A stretch of DNA of 64,000 nucleotides, taken from positions 1-64,000 of the forward strand of contig CAYNOT010000005.1 of assembly GCA_964398945.1 (NCBI GenBank), given 5' to 3'. Every line of letters begins with the position of its first letter. Position 1 is the first letter of the stretch. The stretch comes from JBGTGG01 sp964398945 (lineage in GTDB: Bacteria; Bacteroidota; Bacteroidia; Cytophagales; Cyclobacteriaceae). The notes below the pieces were generated by a model, which was given only the letters and a program-made list of their open reading frames with translations, was not told the origin of the DNA and did not search any database. The position numbers were made by a program, and so were the translations under genes. Positions 7,884 to 16,601 of this stretch are shown piece after piece.

Positions 7884-8429
7884 TCAGGACAAAAGGAACA
7901 AGAAAACCAGTGGAAACAACAGTCCAATTAGGGCAAGCTTCCAACCACGATTTTTAAAACTTTTATCGCCCGTTTGTATAAACATACCGGTAATAGCAAT
8001 CGTAAGCATGGCCACACCGAATATATCGGAATAATATATCCACCACTTGCTGGTATCCACATGGAGCTTGGTCATCTGCCCCAGCACCGGGGTGGTTTTA
8101 TAGGTGGTGATTGTACCTTCCCCGGAAGTTAAATCAACTTCCACGTCATGGGATACATAGGATATCCGAAGGGAAGCCCCTGTACGTTGAAAGCGCCTTA
8201 GTTGATCGTCAATATTGTTCTCGCTGGTAAAGGAGGCAATAAAGTCATCATTAATCATCTCTTGATTATCAGGCAGTTTAACTTTTACTTCCTGGGTGCT
8301 GAAGGTATACCTGCGGGGGTGCCAATCCTGACGGTGGTTCAAGAAAATACCCGATATAGAAAACGCAATGATAAGCCCAAGGTAGAAGTAGGCAATATCA
8401 CGGTGTGTATTTCGGGCGGTTAATTTCAT
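7884..8429 (-). CDS. PepSY-associated transmembrane-helix protein
   Basis: 181 residues. A first membrane helix with the PepSY-TM hallmark is near the start (RDIAYFYLGLIIAFSISGIFLNHR), followed by a soluble periplasmic domain (about 35-125). Two more helices are at about 132-150 (YYSDIFGVAMLTIAITGMF) and 160-181. The phrase KLHVDTSKWWIYYSDIFG, with the conserved W and the H of LH, is typical of the family, which is associated with iron and siderophore reduction in other lineages. ATG 8429 is preferred to 8474 because the extra residues are not family-like. Substrate unknown. It converges on the IF-2-like gene. Confidence 0.75.
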   Translation of the reverse strand: MKLTARNTHRDIAYFYLGLIIAFSISGIFLNHRQDWHPRRYTFSTQEVKVKLPDNQEMINDDFIASFTSENNIDDQLRRFQRTGASLRISYVSHDVEVDLTSGEGTITTYKTTPVLGQMTKLHVDTSKWWIYYSDIFGVAMLTIAITGMFIQTGDKSFKNRGWKLALIGLLFPLVFLFLLS

Positions 8430-8574
8430 GCGGTTATATCGTTTAGGATTGGCAACAAGCGCGCAAATATCCACATCGCTGCACGGGAAAGCAAGCGGTT
8501 GTCAAATCTTCGTAAAGCATTACTGGATACTTATTTCCCGCACTAAAAATTTACTTCCAATTCAATAAACCTGC

Positions 8575-8582
8575 TATATTTG
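8575..8582 (+). promoter_or_regulatory. -7 box for the HU gene
   Basis: TATATTTG matches TAnnTTTG exactly and lies 36 bp before the ATG. The -33 region (TTTAC 20 bases upstream) is a weak match to TTTG. Confidence 0.5.
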
Positions 8583-8618
8583 CCGCCAGTTATAAATTTT
8601 TTAAACCATTACAATCAA

Positions 8619-8888
8619 ATGACGAAAGCAGAACTAATCAGCAAAATGGCAGAAGATGCCGAAGTGACTAAGGTACAAGCTACAGCCGCTTTAAACTCCT
8701 TATTGGAAGCGATCACGAAGACCCTAAAGAAAGGTGACCGTTTTGCCTTAACCGGTTTCGGTACTTTTTCCGTTACCAAAAGGGCAGCCCGCAAAGGACG
8801 TAACCCGTTCACCGGTGAAGCTATCAAAATCAAAGCTAAGAAAGTAGCCAAGTTCAAAGCTGGTAAAGAGCTTTCTTCAAAGCTGTAA
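8619..8888 (+). CDS. HU-family DNA-binding protein
   Basis: 89 residues, the normal HU length: MTKAELISKMAEDAEVTK at the start, LTGFGTFSVTKRAARKGRNP in the middle and the family signature GRNPFTGE followed by the basic C-terminus KIKAKKVAKFKAGKEL. HU dimers bend and compact DNA in the nucleoid. The ATG at 8619 is used; the frame extends upstream to 8580 only through the promoter. The gene has its own -7 box and a strong terminator, so it is probably monocistronic. Confidence 0.96.
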   Translation: MTKAELISKMAEDAEVTKVQATAALNSLLEAITKTLKKGDRFALTGFGTFSVTKRAARKGRNPFTGEAIKIKAKKVAKFKAGKELSSKL

Positions 8889-8912
8889 TCGATTTACACC
8901 AACATTAAGAAG

Positions 8913-8945
8913 CCCTGTTCGAGCAATCGCGACAGGGTTTTTTTT
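8913..8945 (+). terminator. Rho-independent terminator of the HU gene
   Basis: CCCTGT (8913-8918) and ACAGGG (8932-8937) form a 6-bp GC-rich stem, followed directly by eight T residues (8938-8945). It lies 24 bp after the HU stop codon. Confidence 0.85.
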
Positions 8946-9042
8946 GCTTGCCCCATCGCACCATCCCTGCTAATAGAATTGTACGATGAAAAAGTTTTTT
9001 TTTAATTCAATTGACTATATTCGAAATCTTAAAATTGAATCA

Positions 9043-9507
9043 ATGGGCAAACTAATCATTAGTAGCTTTAAAGAGTTTGAACAATATGTTGGCCAGGAAC
9101 TGGGTGTTTCAGATTATCTTACCATCACTCAAGATCAAATCAATAAATTTGCAGATGCCACACTCGACCACCAATGGATCCACACCGATCCTGAACGCAC
9201 CAGTAAAGAAAGCCCCTTTGGCAAACCTATTGCCCACGGGTTTCTTACACTTTCTATTGTACCGTATTTGTGGGAACAAATTGCGCAAATCAACAATACC
9301 AAAATGTTGATCAACTATGGCATTGAAAAATTAAGGTTCAACCAACCGGTTGCTGTGGACGATGAAGTTTGCCTGCGTGTAAAATTGCAATCCATTGTTG
9401 ACTTGCGAGGTATCAGCAAAGCACAACTGGATATAACCCTGGAAATAAAGGACAGTAAGAAACCTGCATTTACCGGAACATTGATATTCCTGTACCACTT
9501 CATCTAA
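9043..9507 (+). CDS. MaoC-like (R)-specific enoyl-CoA hydratase/dehydratase
   Basis: 154 residues with the hot-dog fold signature. ITQDQINKFADATLDHQWIHTDPERT contains the catalytic D/H pair of R-hydratases (D-x-x-x-x-H), followed by FGKPIAHGFLTLSIVPYL and the C-terminal INYGIEKLRFNQPVAVDD. Members hydrate 2-enoyl-CoA to (R)-3-hydroxyacyl-CoA. The protein is MaoC-domain only and cytoplasmic. ATG 9043 (MGKLIISSFKEFEQYVGQ) is the family-like start; the frame's earlier start at 8986 adds 19 residues rich in Phe, next to a TATATTCG at 9016-9023 that could be its promoter. Confidence 0.9.
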   Translation: MGKLIISSFKEFEQYVGQELGVSDYLTITQDQINKFADATLDHQWIHTDPERTSKESPFGKPIAHGFLTLSIVPYLWEQIAQINNTKMLINYGIEKLRFNQPVAVDDEVCLRVKLQSIVDLRGISKAQLDITLEIKDSKKPAFTGTLIFLYHFI

Positions 9508-9518
9508 GCTTCGCCTGT

Positions 9519-10481
9519 TCACACCACCAACTTCTTTTTAAATTCTTCAATCCGGTTTGTTAGTTTGGAGAAGAATTTAATTCGCTCCTTTTCTGCAGTC
9601 GCACTTATCAACGTAGAGTGTTTGATCAAGCTATTCAGATAATCTTCTGTCTTTGTACAAAAATATTCGTGCTGTGTGATCAGTAAACTCAGTGTATTAT
9701 AATTTAAGTACGCAAGCCGCTTCTCCCCTGCCATTGCAAAAACTGTATTGTCAGACATCAGCACTTCATTTTGATAAAGATGGAAGGATGCCCCTTCTTC
9801 TTTCTTTCCATTTGCAGCTTCGTCCTGTGTTGTGAGTATGAGTGCATGCAAATACTCACATAATTCCATCGGTTGGTTCGGGTTTGTAAAAAAGCCGCAT
9901 TCGTTGTAGAATTCAATCTGCTTCAACGTGTTATTGATCGATTCCTCAGCCCATATTTCATTGCTGGGAATCCGGGCGTAGCGGTCCCAAATCCGAACTC
10001 CAAGCTGGACCATTTCTTTCGAAATTATACCGGGTTCAAATTTTAACTGTTTAAAGTCCGGATTTCCAATAATGGTTTTCTGCCAGAAAAACATTTTAAA
10101 CTCTGAAAGCTTAGGATTGCGCACATAATGAAAAACAGGTATGTCCTTAGCGGCATAGGTGATCGCTGTCAACATTTCAACATTTTTGTATACCGAGTTG
10201 AGCCATTGCTCAAGGGAATAAGCAGATGAAGGCGCCCGGTCCATAAAGGGAACCATATTTGCGCTGGGGGCAAAAAATGAATCAATGGACACACCAAAGC
10301 GTTCGCAAAGTTTCTTTGCCTCATCCAATGACAAAACTGTTTCTCCACGAATCCTCCGATAGGCACTATCGCGACTAACTGAAAGCAACTCTGATAATTC
10401 ATCAACAAATGAAAGGTTGGCGGGCATCCTTTTCCTGACTTCCTCAAGAAAAGAACTTTGTATACTATCAAGGTTTGCCAT
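9519..10481 (-). CDS. XRE-type helix-turn-helix transcriptional regulator
   Basis: 320 residues. Residues 22-70 form an HTH of the Cro/CI type (FVDELSELLSVSRDSAYRRI, then RGETVLSLDEAKKLCERFGVS). The remaining 250 residues are a helical C-terminal domain without a recognised catalytic motif, of a kind I know from Bacteroidota-specific regulators. The regulon is unknown. It converges on the MaoC gene, and its own promoter lies 12-42 bp upstream. A peptide- or ligand-sensing C-terminus is conjecture. Confidence 0.75.
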   Translation of the reverse strand: MANLDSIQSSFLEEVRKRMPANLSFVDELSELLSVSRDSAYRRIRGETVLSLDEAKKLCERFGVSIDSFFAPSANMVPFMDRAPSSAYSLEQWLNSVYKNVEMLTAITYAAKDIPVFHYVRNPKLSEFKMFFWQKTIIGNPDFKQLKFEPGIISKEMVQLGVRIWDRYARIPSNEIWAEESINNTLKQIEFYNECGFFTNPNQPMELCEYLHALILTTQDEAANGKKEEGASFHLYQNEVLMSDNTVFAMAGEKRLAYLNYNTLSLLITQHEYFCTKTEDYLNSLIKHSTLISATAEKERIKFFSKLTNRIEEFKKKLVV

Positions 10482-10492
10482 GCAGCTAATTT

Positions 10493-10523
10493 GAAATGTA
10501 TAACTAAGCTAGTCAAATTCAAA
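10493..10523 (-). promoter_or_regulatory. Bacteroidota-type promoter for the XRE regulator
   Basis: On the minus strand TTTG (10523-10520) and TACATTTC (10500-10493) are 19 bases apart, fitting TTTG-N19-TAnnTTTG with one mismatch. The ATG is 12 bp downstream of the -7 box, so the leader is very short. Confidence 0.6.
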
Positions 10524-10781
10524 GATTTTGCAAGAATTGCGGTACATTATAGATGAAGACATGGACAAATTGTGATAATCGCAATAGTAGTGTATGCCCT
10601 TTTCAAAAAACAGAATAGGCCCGTTTGGCTTGTGCGATAGCTTTGACAAAAAAACAATATGAAGCCCTTGCTATTGATTACTGCGAAAACCCTTATCTTA
10701 TTTGCAACTCCATACCTATGGTTATGGACTCACTTTTCACTACCACAAACCCCACGAAAAAAAACCAAGGAAATCGTGAAG

Positions 10782-11729
10782 ATGTCTATTAAAAAAGGCA
10801 AGCATAAATTGCCCTTGCTTATTCACATGTTCGTATTCCTTGTACAATTCGGTAGCTTCCAATCTGGAACATGCCAGGAATATATTGACATCATAAAGTT
10901 GAATTATAACTACACAGCCCTCAACACTTTTACTAATTCAGATGTAAAAACAACAATCTCAGAAATTGATTTGGAAGCTACTATTCCAATTGTTATCAAT
11001 GAGAAAACAACATTCGTAACCGGTTTGTACGGTGAAGCCTTTCGGGTAAAATTAGACGTTGATGATTTATCAAAAAATATTTATGCCTTTAGCCCTAAGC
11101 TCGGGTTAAACCTCATGCATGGCAAGAAGTGGTCGGGCACCTATATGTTGTTGCCCAAAGTTGCTTCCGATTTTGTGAATGTATCAAACAAAGATTTTCA
11201 AATCGGTGGTTTTGTGTTGATGAAGTACAATCGAAAACCCAATCTCAATTATAAAGTTGGGGTGTATGCCAATTCAGAATTCTTCGGTCCGTGGGTTGTT
11301 CCACTCATCGGATTATATTACACCAGTGAATCCAAAAAATTCGAAGCCAATCTTACACTTCCTTTTGCAGCGGACATCAACTATCGCATTGCAAATAACG
11401 TGACCAGCGGTATAAGTTTTGCCGGCCAAACCAAATCGTACCACGTAACCAGTCCCATCATCGATGATAAACACGGATATTTGGCAAGGGCGACAGCCGA
11501 ACTCTATGGATACTTGTCCTTTACCACAAACCGAAATATTATTGTTCAAACGAAAGCTGGCCACTCGTTCGGTCGCTACTATAGGGTCTTTGATGATGGC
11601 GACCGGGTTGGCCTGGGCATGCCGCTGGTTTTTTTTAAGGACAACCGTAGCCAACTCAATCCTGATTTTGCTGATGGCTGGGTATTTCAGGCCATGCTAA
11701 TCTACAGGTTCAACCTCTCCACGAAATAA
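10782..11729 (+). CDS. Outer-membrane beta-barrel protein (DUF6268-like)
   Basis: 315 residues from ATG 10782, with a signal peptide (HKLPLLIHMFVFLVQFGSF, cleavage near GTCQE). Alternating amphipathic strands typical of an outer-membrane barrel follow (ISEIDLEATIPIVINEKTTF; TFVTGLYGEAFRVKL; FEANLTLPFAADINYRI), ending in ...AMLIYRFNLSTK. It looks like the DUF6268 family; function unknown. The frame is open to an ATG at 10659, just after a TAGCTTTG (10638-10645) that resembles a -7 box, so the longer form with an extra hydrophobic segment cannot be excluded. Confidence 0.7.
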   Translation: MSIKKGKHKLPLLIHMFVFLVQFGSFQSGTCQEYIDIIKLNYNYTALNTFTNSDVKTTISEIDLEATIPIVINEKTTFVTGLYGEAFRVKLDVDDLSKNIYAFSPKLGLNLMHGKKWSGTYMLLPKVASDFVNVSNKDFQIGGFVLMKYNRKPNLNYKVGVYANSEFFGPWVVPLIGLYYTSESKKFEANLTLPFAADINYRIANNVTSGISFAGQTKSYHVTSPIIDDKHGYLARATAELYGYLSFTTNRNIIVQTKAGHSFGRYYRVFDDGDRVGLGMPLVFFKDNRSQLNPDFADGWVFQAMLIYRFNLSTK

Positions 11730-12037
11730 TATTCTTTTTCCCTATTCATAGCGCGACATCCCTTCATGAATCCCGGCTTCAGGTAATTTGTGATTTTCGC
11801 AATTCTCCCATTTTATATCTTTCCAATTAACATTTTTTGCAATAATTACAGATTTCGCATGCAGATAATCGATTACATGCAACAAAAACCCATGGTATGT
11901 TTACGGTAGTAAAAAATTATACATAGTTGGTTTTGGAATGCCGCCTTACTGATCAAGATTGGAATAGCACCGTTAGCGAATTGGGCCTCCTCGAATTATT
12001 GCTATTTTTTTCCAAACTGTAGGTGGCATTCTTCATT
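11730..12037. other. Intergenic region without recognised features
   Basis: 308 bp between the barrel gene and the Lgt-like gene. I see no open frame of note, no RNA gene and no repeat; a TATCTTTCC at about 11816 resembles a -7 box but has no gene after it. Confidence 0.5.
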
Positions 12038-12808
12038 TTACGCTTTTGTCCTTTGTGTTTTTCTCCAATGCTTATACACAACAGCAACACCCCCTGATAT
12101 CACCAGGGCGATGAATTGGGAATGGCTCAGGTAATCCTGAATGATAAAACCCCGCACTTCGTCTCCCCGGAAATACTCCAGCACAATCCTGCCAACCGCG
12201 TAAAAAATAAGATAGAGCAAAAAAAGCTGCCCATAAAAGGTTCGTTTGTTTCGAATGGCCAGAAGAAAGATCATCAATAAAAATATATATCCTGCTTCCA
12301 TTAATTGAGAAGGAAACAACGATTCATGTAAAGGCGCCTGACAGGCAGGGTCTGTAAACGTAACGCCAAAAAAACTGTGTGTGGGTTTCCCGTAACAACA
12401 GCCTGCCATAAAGCAGCCAAGCCTTCCAAACATGTGGACCAGGCACGTTGTAATCGCCACCACATCCAACATTTTGTAAGTATTCAATTTTGCTTTTTTG
12501 AAATACCACAACATCGTGGGTACAGCAAAAAGGAACGAGCCATAAAATACAAATCCCCTTCCGGTAAAAAGCCGCGCAGGTTCTTTCAAATACAATGATG
12601 GTGTTTCAAAAAACAAAAAAACTTTACCGCCAACGACTGCCGCAAGAAAAATATACAAGAACAAAGAGTTGGCCTGATCAAATGTCAACCCGACCTCTTT
12701 CTTACCCTGAACTGCCAGATACCACACACCTGCGATGGCACCCAAGGCTATAAAAAAACCATAACTGTAAACCGTTATGCCGCCAACTTCAAATAAAATC
12801 GGGTACAC
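12038..12808 (-). CDS. Prolipoprotein diacylglyceryl transferase family protein (variant signature)
   Basis: 256 residues with about seven membrane helices and the Lgt layout: YSYGFFIALGAIAGVWYL near the start, RGFVFYGSFLFA, then HMFGRLGCFMAGCCYGKPT, and EYFRGDEVRGFI near the end. Lgt attaches diacylglycerol to the lipobox Cys. The canonical core is GRxGNFxNxE; here it is GRLGCFMAGCC with several Cys in place of N and E, which marks a divergent Lgt-like paralogue, so the substrate is uncertain. The start is GTG at 12808, 2 bp after the lipoprotein gene stop, so the two are likely cotranscribed. Confidence 0.82.
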   Translation of the reverse strand: MYPILFEVGGITVYSYGFFIALGAIAGVWYLAVQGKKEVGLTFDQANSLFLYIFLAAVVGGKVFLFFETPSLYLKEPARLFTGRGFVFYGSFLFAVPTMLWYFKKAKLNTYKMLDVVAITTCLVHMFGRLGCFMAGCCYGKPTHSFFGVTFTDPACQAPLHESLFPSQLMEAGYIFLLMIFLLAIRNKRTFYGQLFLLYLIFYAVGRIVLEYFRGDEVRGFIIQDYLSHSQFIALVISGGVAVVYKHWRKTQRTKA

Positions 12809-12810
12809 GC

Positions 12811-13977
12811 CTAACCTTTATACGAGATGCGGTAAATTACATTGGCGTGATCGTCCGAAACCAACATCGAACCATCTTTCATGATTAAAACATCAACGGG
12901 CCTGCCCCAGGCTTTCTGCTCTTCTTCATCCAACCAACCATAGGCAAACGTTTCATAACCTGTCGATTCACTATTTGTAATCCTCACCAGACTAACACGA
13001 TACCCGATTTTTTCATCACGGTTCCAGGAACCATGTTCGGCAATAAAAACCTGGTTGTTGTATGTTGCTGGAAACATACTGCCCGTATAAAATTTTAATC
13101 CCAAGGGAGCAACATGCGGCCCCAGGTTTTGTGCCGGAGCAACAAATTCAGAACATGGCTGAGCGGATCCAAATTCCGGATCGGCAATCGTACCACCATG
13201 GCAATACGGATAACCAAAGTGTTGACCCGCAGCCGTTACTTTATTCAATTCACACGGTGGAATATCATTGCCCATCATATCCCTTCCATTATCAGTAAAC
13301 CACATTTCTTTGGTGTCCGGATGCCATGTAAAACCAACAGTGTTACGAACTCCATTTACATACACTTCCCTTCCTGATCCATCTGCATTCATGCGCGTGA
13401 TCGATGCATAAATCGGTTCGTCTTTTTTGCAAATGTTGCACGGTGCACCCACCGGCACATAGAGTTTGCCATCCGGGCCGAATGCGATATACTTCCATCC
13501 ATGATGGGTTTCAGTTGGGAATTTGTCATTGATTATTACAGGCGCAGGTGGATTATCCAGCTTCGATTCGATCGAAGGGTATTTGGTAATCTTACTTACC
13601 TCGGCCACATAAAGGTCACCATCTTTAAACGCTACACCGTTGGGCATATTTAAACCGGAAGCAATCACCCAGCGTTTATCCGCTACCATATCCCCATCGG
13701 TATCTTTTACGGCATAGACTTTATTATCATTCCTGTTGCCTACATACAAAACACCGGAAGGGCTCATTGCCATACTTCGGGCATTCTTTACTTCTGCATA
13801 CACTTCAATCTTAAAACCGGGCGGAAGTTTGATTTTATCTAAAGGCAAGGTGGCTGCATATTCCGTTATTGCAGGGTCACCTCCGGGAGTGGCCGGGGTT
13901 TGATCTTCATTGACGGAATTGCCACAATTAAACAGGGTAGCAATCAAAAGCAGTGTGATATTTTTTAGCACCTTCAT
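12811..13977 (-). CDS. PQQ-dependent sugar (sorbosone-type) dehydrogenase lipoprotein
   Basis: 388 residues. A lipoprotein-like signal ends with LFNC (Cys18). A six-bladed beta-propeller of the glucose/sorbosone dehydrogenase family follows, with LPPGFKIEVYAEVKNARSMA, HHGWKYIAFGPDGKLYVPVG, GVRNTVGFTWHP and WFTDNGRDMMGNDIPPCELN. These enzymes oxidise aldoses in the periplasm using PQQ; many Bacteroidota members are catalytically uncharacterised. The paired Cys in NICKKDE and PPCELN may form a disulfide. No PQQ biosynthesis genes are nearby. The Lgt-like gene directly downstream makes lipid modification plausible, but the link is inference. Confidence 0.85.
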   Translation of the reverse strand: MKVLKNITLLLIATLFNCGNSVNEDQTPATPGGDPAITEYAATLPLDKIKLPPGFKIEVYAEVKNARSMAMSPSGVLYVGNRNDNKVYAVKDTDGDMVADKRWVIASGLNMPNGVAFKDGDLYVAEVSKITKYPSIESKLDNPPAPVIINDKFPTETHHGWKYIAFGPDGKLYVPVGAPCNICKKDEPIYASITRMNADGSGREVYVNGVRNTVGFTWHPDTKEMWFTDNGRDMMGNDIPPCELNKVTAAGQHFGYPYCHGGTIADPEFGSAQPCSEFVAPAQNLGPHVAPLGLKFYTGSMFPATYNNQVFIAEHGSWNRDEKIGYRVSLVRITNSESTGYETFAYGWLDEEEQKAWGRPVDVLIMKDGSMLVSDDHANVIYRISYKG

Positions 13978-14102
13978 AGTTGAATATTTTCGATTAATAC
14001 CCGAAGATATGCAGTTTATCGCGCTTACGATAACAGGATTCTATAAATGGTAAGTAATTGGGAAGAAGTCTGAAATATTTTCTGTTACTGAGTAAATACT
14101 AA

Positions 14103-14110
14103 TACTTTTG
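14103..14110 (+). promoter_or_regulatory. -7 box immediately before the ABC-F gene
   Basis: TACTTTTG resembles TAnnTTTG and ends only 5 bases before the ATG at 14116, so the transcript would be leaderless or nearly so. The -33 match is weak (TTTTCTG, 18 bases upstream). Confidence 0.45.
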
Positions 14111-14115
14111 CGGCC

Positions 14116-16026
14116 ATGATTTCTGTATCCAACCTTTCGTATTTTATCGGAGGACGTGCTTTGTACGAAAATGCCAGCATGTTTATCAAACCCAAAGACA
14201 AAATCGGGCTTATTGGGTTAAATGGACGCGGAAAATCGACATTATTGAAACTTATCAATGGCGAATTGGCCTATGATGCCGGGTCTATCAGCAAAAGCAA
14301 TGATTGCACGATCGGTTTCCTGAACCAGGATCTGCTCTCCTACCAAACGGAGGATGCCATCATCACCGTGGCGATGGAAGCGTTCAAAGATGCGGTTGAT
14401 ACGCAGCGAAAAATTGAAAAAATCCTGCACCAACTCGAAACAGAATATTCAGATAAACTTGTTGAAAAACTCACCAAACTCCAGGAAACCTTCGAACACC
14501 TCGATGGATATTCCATGCAATCGAAGGCCGAAGAAATACTGGAAGGGATTGGTTTCTCCACAACGGATTTACACCGCCCGCTAAAAGAATTCTCCGGGGG
14601 CTGGAGAATGCGGGTAATGCTCGCCAAACTCCTGCTCGAAAAACCATCGTTGCTCATGTTGGATGAGCCTACCAACCACTTAGACTTACCTTCCATTGAG
14701 TGGGTGGAAAACTATTTGCGCAATTATGATGGTGCGGTAATCATCGTTTCGCACGATCGCCAGTTTTTGGACAATGTGATTACCAAAACGGTTGACGTTA
14801 CGCAGCAGCAATTGATTTCCTATGAAGGGAACTACAGTTTCTATCTGGAAGAAAAAGAGCTGCGCGAAACCATTCAGCAAAATGCATTTGAAAACCAGCA
14901 ACAAAAAATAAAACAGACCGAACGTTTCATCGAACGCTTCCGCTCCAAAGCAACAAAAGCGAGGCAAGTACAATCCCGTATCAAGGCATTGGACCGCATG
15001 GACAAGATCGATGAGGTGATTGACGATAACGCTGCTGTAAATTTCAGGTTCAATTTCAATCAACAACCCGGACGGTTTATCATCACCCTTGAAAATGTTT
15101 CGAAGGCCTACGGCCCGCTCCAGATTTTAAAGAACACTTCCATTTCCATTGAGCGCGGTGACAAAATTGCATTGATTGGTGCGAACGGAAAAGGGAAATC
15201 AACGTTGCTCCGGATTATTGCCGGCACAGAACCTGTGGAAGGAAAGCGCAGCCTGGGCTATAATGTGATCCAGGGTTTTTATGCACAGCATCAACTGGAA
15301 GATCTTCACGTTGACAGTGAAATCCTGGAAGAATTAAAACAAGCCGGTTCCGGAAAAACAGAGCAAGAGCTTCGCGGGGTGTTGGGTTGTTTCCTTTTTT
15401 CGGATGAAGATGTCTTCAAAAAAATAAAGGTATTGTCTGGTGGTGAGAAATCACGGGTCGCGCTTGCCAAGACGTTGATTTCGGAAGCAAACTTTCTGTT
15501 GCTGGATGAGCCTACCAACCACCTTGATTTTATCTCTGAGAATATTTTGATACAGGCGTTGCAACAATACCAGGGAAGTTTTGTGGCGGTTTCCCACAAC
15601 CGCCATTTCGTCAATCAGGTCGCGAATAAGATCTGGTACATCGAAGACCATCAGATAAAAGAATATCCGGGCACGTATGAAGAGTATCAATATTGGCGGC
15701 AATTGAATCCGGTAACACCTGATGCTAAGGGGAAAAATATTCCGCAACCCAAAAAAGAAGCCGTTCAAAAACCAAAAGCTCAGAACGATGCAAACGATAA
15801 AAAAAGGAAAGACCTTGAGAAAAAAATCAAGACTGTAGAAACGGTTATTGAGTCATTGGAAAAATCAAAGTCCGATCTGGAAAATGAACTTGCCAAACCA
15901 GAAGTGTATGGCGATGTGAATCAATTGCAAAAAGTACAAACTTCCTTTGAGAGCACATTACAAAAATTGGATGCAGCCAATCAGGAGTGGGAGCAGTTGA
16001 TCGATGAAATTGATCAGCTTGGTTAA
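14116..16026 (+). CDS. ABC-F family ATP-binding protein
   Basis: 636 residues with two ABC ATPase domains and no membrane segments. Domain 1 has Walker A GLNGRGKST (34-42), signature FSGGWRMR and Walker B LLMLDEPTNHLD. Domain 2 has GANGKGKST, LSGGEKSR and FLLLDEPTNHLD. A Glu/Gln-rich inter-domain linker (P-site tRNA interaction motif region) and a C-terminal Lys-rich coiled coil (about 545-636) suggest the Uup/YdiF type. ABC-F proteins act on the ribosome to relieve stalls or protect it from antibiotics; which applies here cannot be told. Its end overlaps the convergent barrel gene by 4 bp. Confidence 0.93.
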   Translation: MISVSNLSYFIGGRALYENASMFIKPKDKIGLIGLNGRGKSTLLKLINGELAYDAGSISKSNDCTIGFLNQDLLSYQTEDAIITVAMEAFKDAVDTQRKIEKILHQLETEYSDKLVEKLTKLQETFEHLDGYSMQSKAEEILEGIGFSTTDLHRPLKEFSGGWRMRVMLAKLLLEKPSLLMLDEPTNHLDLPSIEWVENYLRNYDGAVIIVSHDRQFLDNVITKTVDVTQQQLISYEGNYSFYLEEKELRETIQQNAFENQQQKIKQTERFIERFRSKATKARQVQSRIKALDRMDKIDEVIDDNAAVNFRFNFNQQPGRFIITLENVSKAYGPLQILKNTSISIERGDKIALIGANGKGKSTLLRIIAGTEPVEGKRSLGYNVIQGFYAQHQLEDLHVDSEILEELKQAGSGKTEQELRGVLGCFLFSDEDVFKKIKVLSGGEKSRVALAKTLISEANFLLLDEPTNHLDFISENILIQALQQYQGSFVAVSHNRHFVNQVANKIWYIEDHQIKEYPGTYEEYQYWRQLNPVTPDAKGKNIPQPKKEAVQKPKAQNDANDKKRKDLEKKIKTVETVIESLEKSKSDLENELAKPEVYGDVNQLQKVQTSFESTLQKLDAANQEWEQLIDEIDQLG

Positions 16027-16601
16027 AACCCAAACCCAATCTGAAAAACAAACCGGTTTAAATCCTGGTCGACTTTATATTTATACCCGCTACCGGGAGA
16101 ACCTCCCCAGCCTCCATAATTGTAACTATAACTGTACGCTACTTGTTGGTTTTTGTAACCTGACTGGAAGTATAAATCAACACTGCCGATATTGATCCGG
16201 TATCCGATCATCGGATTAAACGTCATTCCTCCCTTATCCGAAAAGGAACTCGTCCATTCAATAGGTTTAGTCTTATCCGCAAAAGCATATCCGGAATTTA
16301 TTAGTAGGTAAAGCCCTCCCCTTTTTCCCGGTTTGCTTAAATCAAATGAAACACTTCCCATCATGGGATAGGTGAGCCAATCAGAATACCCATCCATTCC
16401 AACACCCAGTAAAAACCGCCAGCGCTCAACCTTAATCCCATGAAAGGTACTGACAGACATCCCCCACAATTCCTCCGAACCTCCTACCGATCCCCCCGAC
16501 AAAAAAGAATTGGTATAGCGGGCTTTTTTAAGTGGCGCCTGTTCAAGTTCTTGAGCGTGAAGAAACGGACTGATCAAAAGAAGAAGAAAAAGAAACCTCA
16601 T
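16023..16601 (-). CDS. Secreted beta-strand-rich protein, likely outer-membrane barrel
   Basis: 192 residues: signal peptide MRFLFLLLLISPFLHAQ, then glycine-rich alternating strands (RWRFLLGVGMDGYSDWLTYP; GGLYLLINSGYAFADK; MIGYRINIGSVDLYFQSGY), ending in FVFQIGFGF with a C-terminal Phe typical of outer-membrane proteins. No family recognised. It overlaps the LVIVD lipoprotein gene by 4 bp (ATGA), so it is the last gene of the sigma-factor operon. Confidence 0.65.
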   Translation of the reverse strand: MRFLFLLLLISPFLHAQELEQAPLKKARYTNSFLSGGSVGGSEELWGMSVSTFHGIKVERWRFLLGVGMDGYSDWLTYPMMGSVSFDLSKPGKRGGLYLLINSGYAFADKTKPIEWTSSFSDKGGMTFNPMIGYRINIGSVDLYFQSGYKNQQVAYSYSYNYGGWGGSPGSGYKYKVDQDLNRFVFQIGFGF

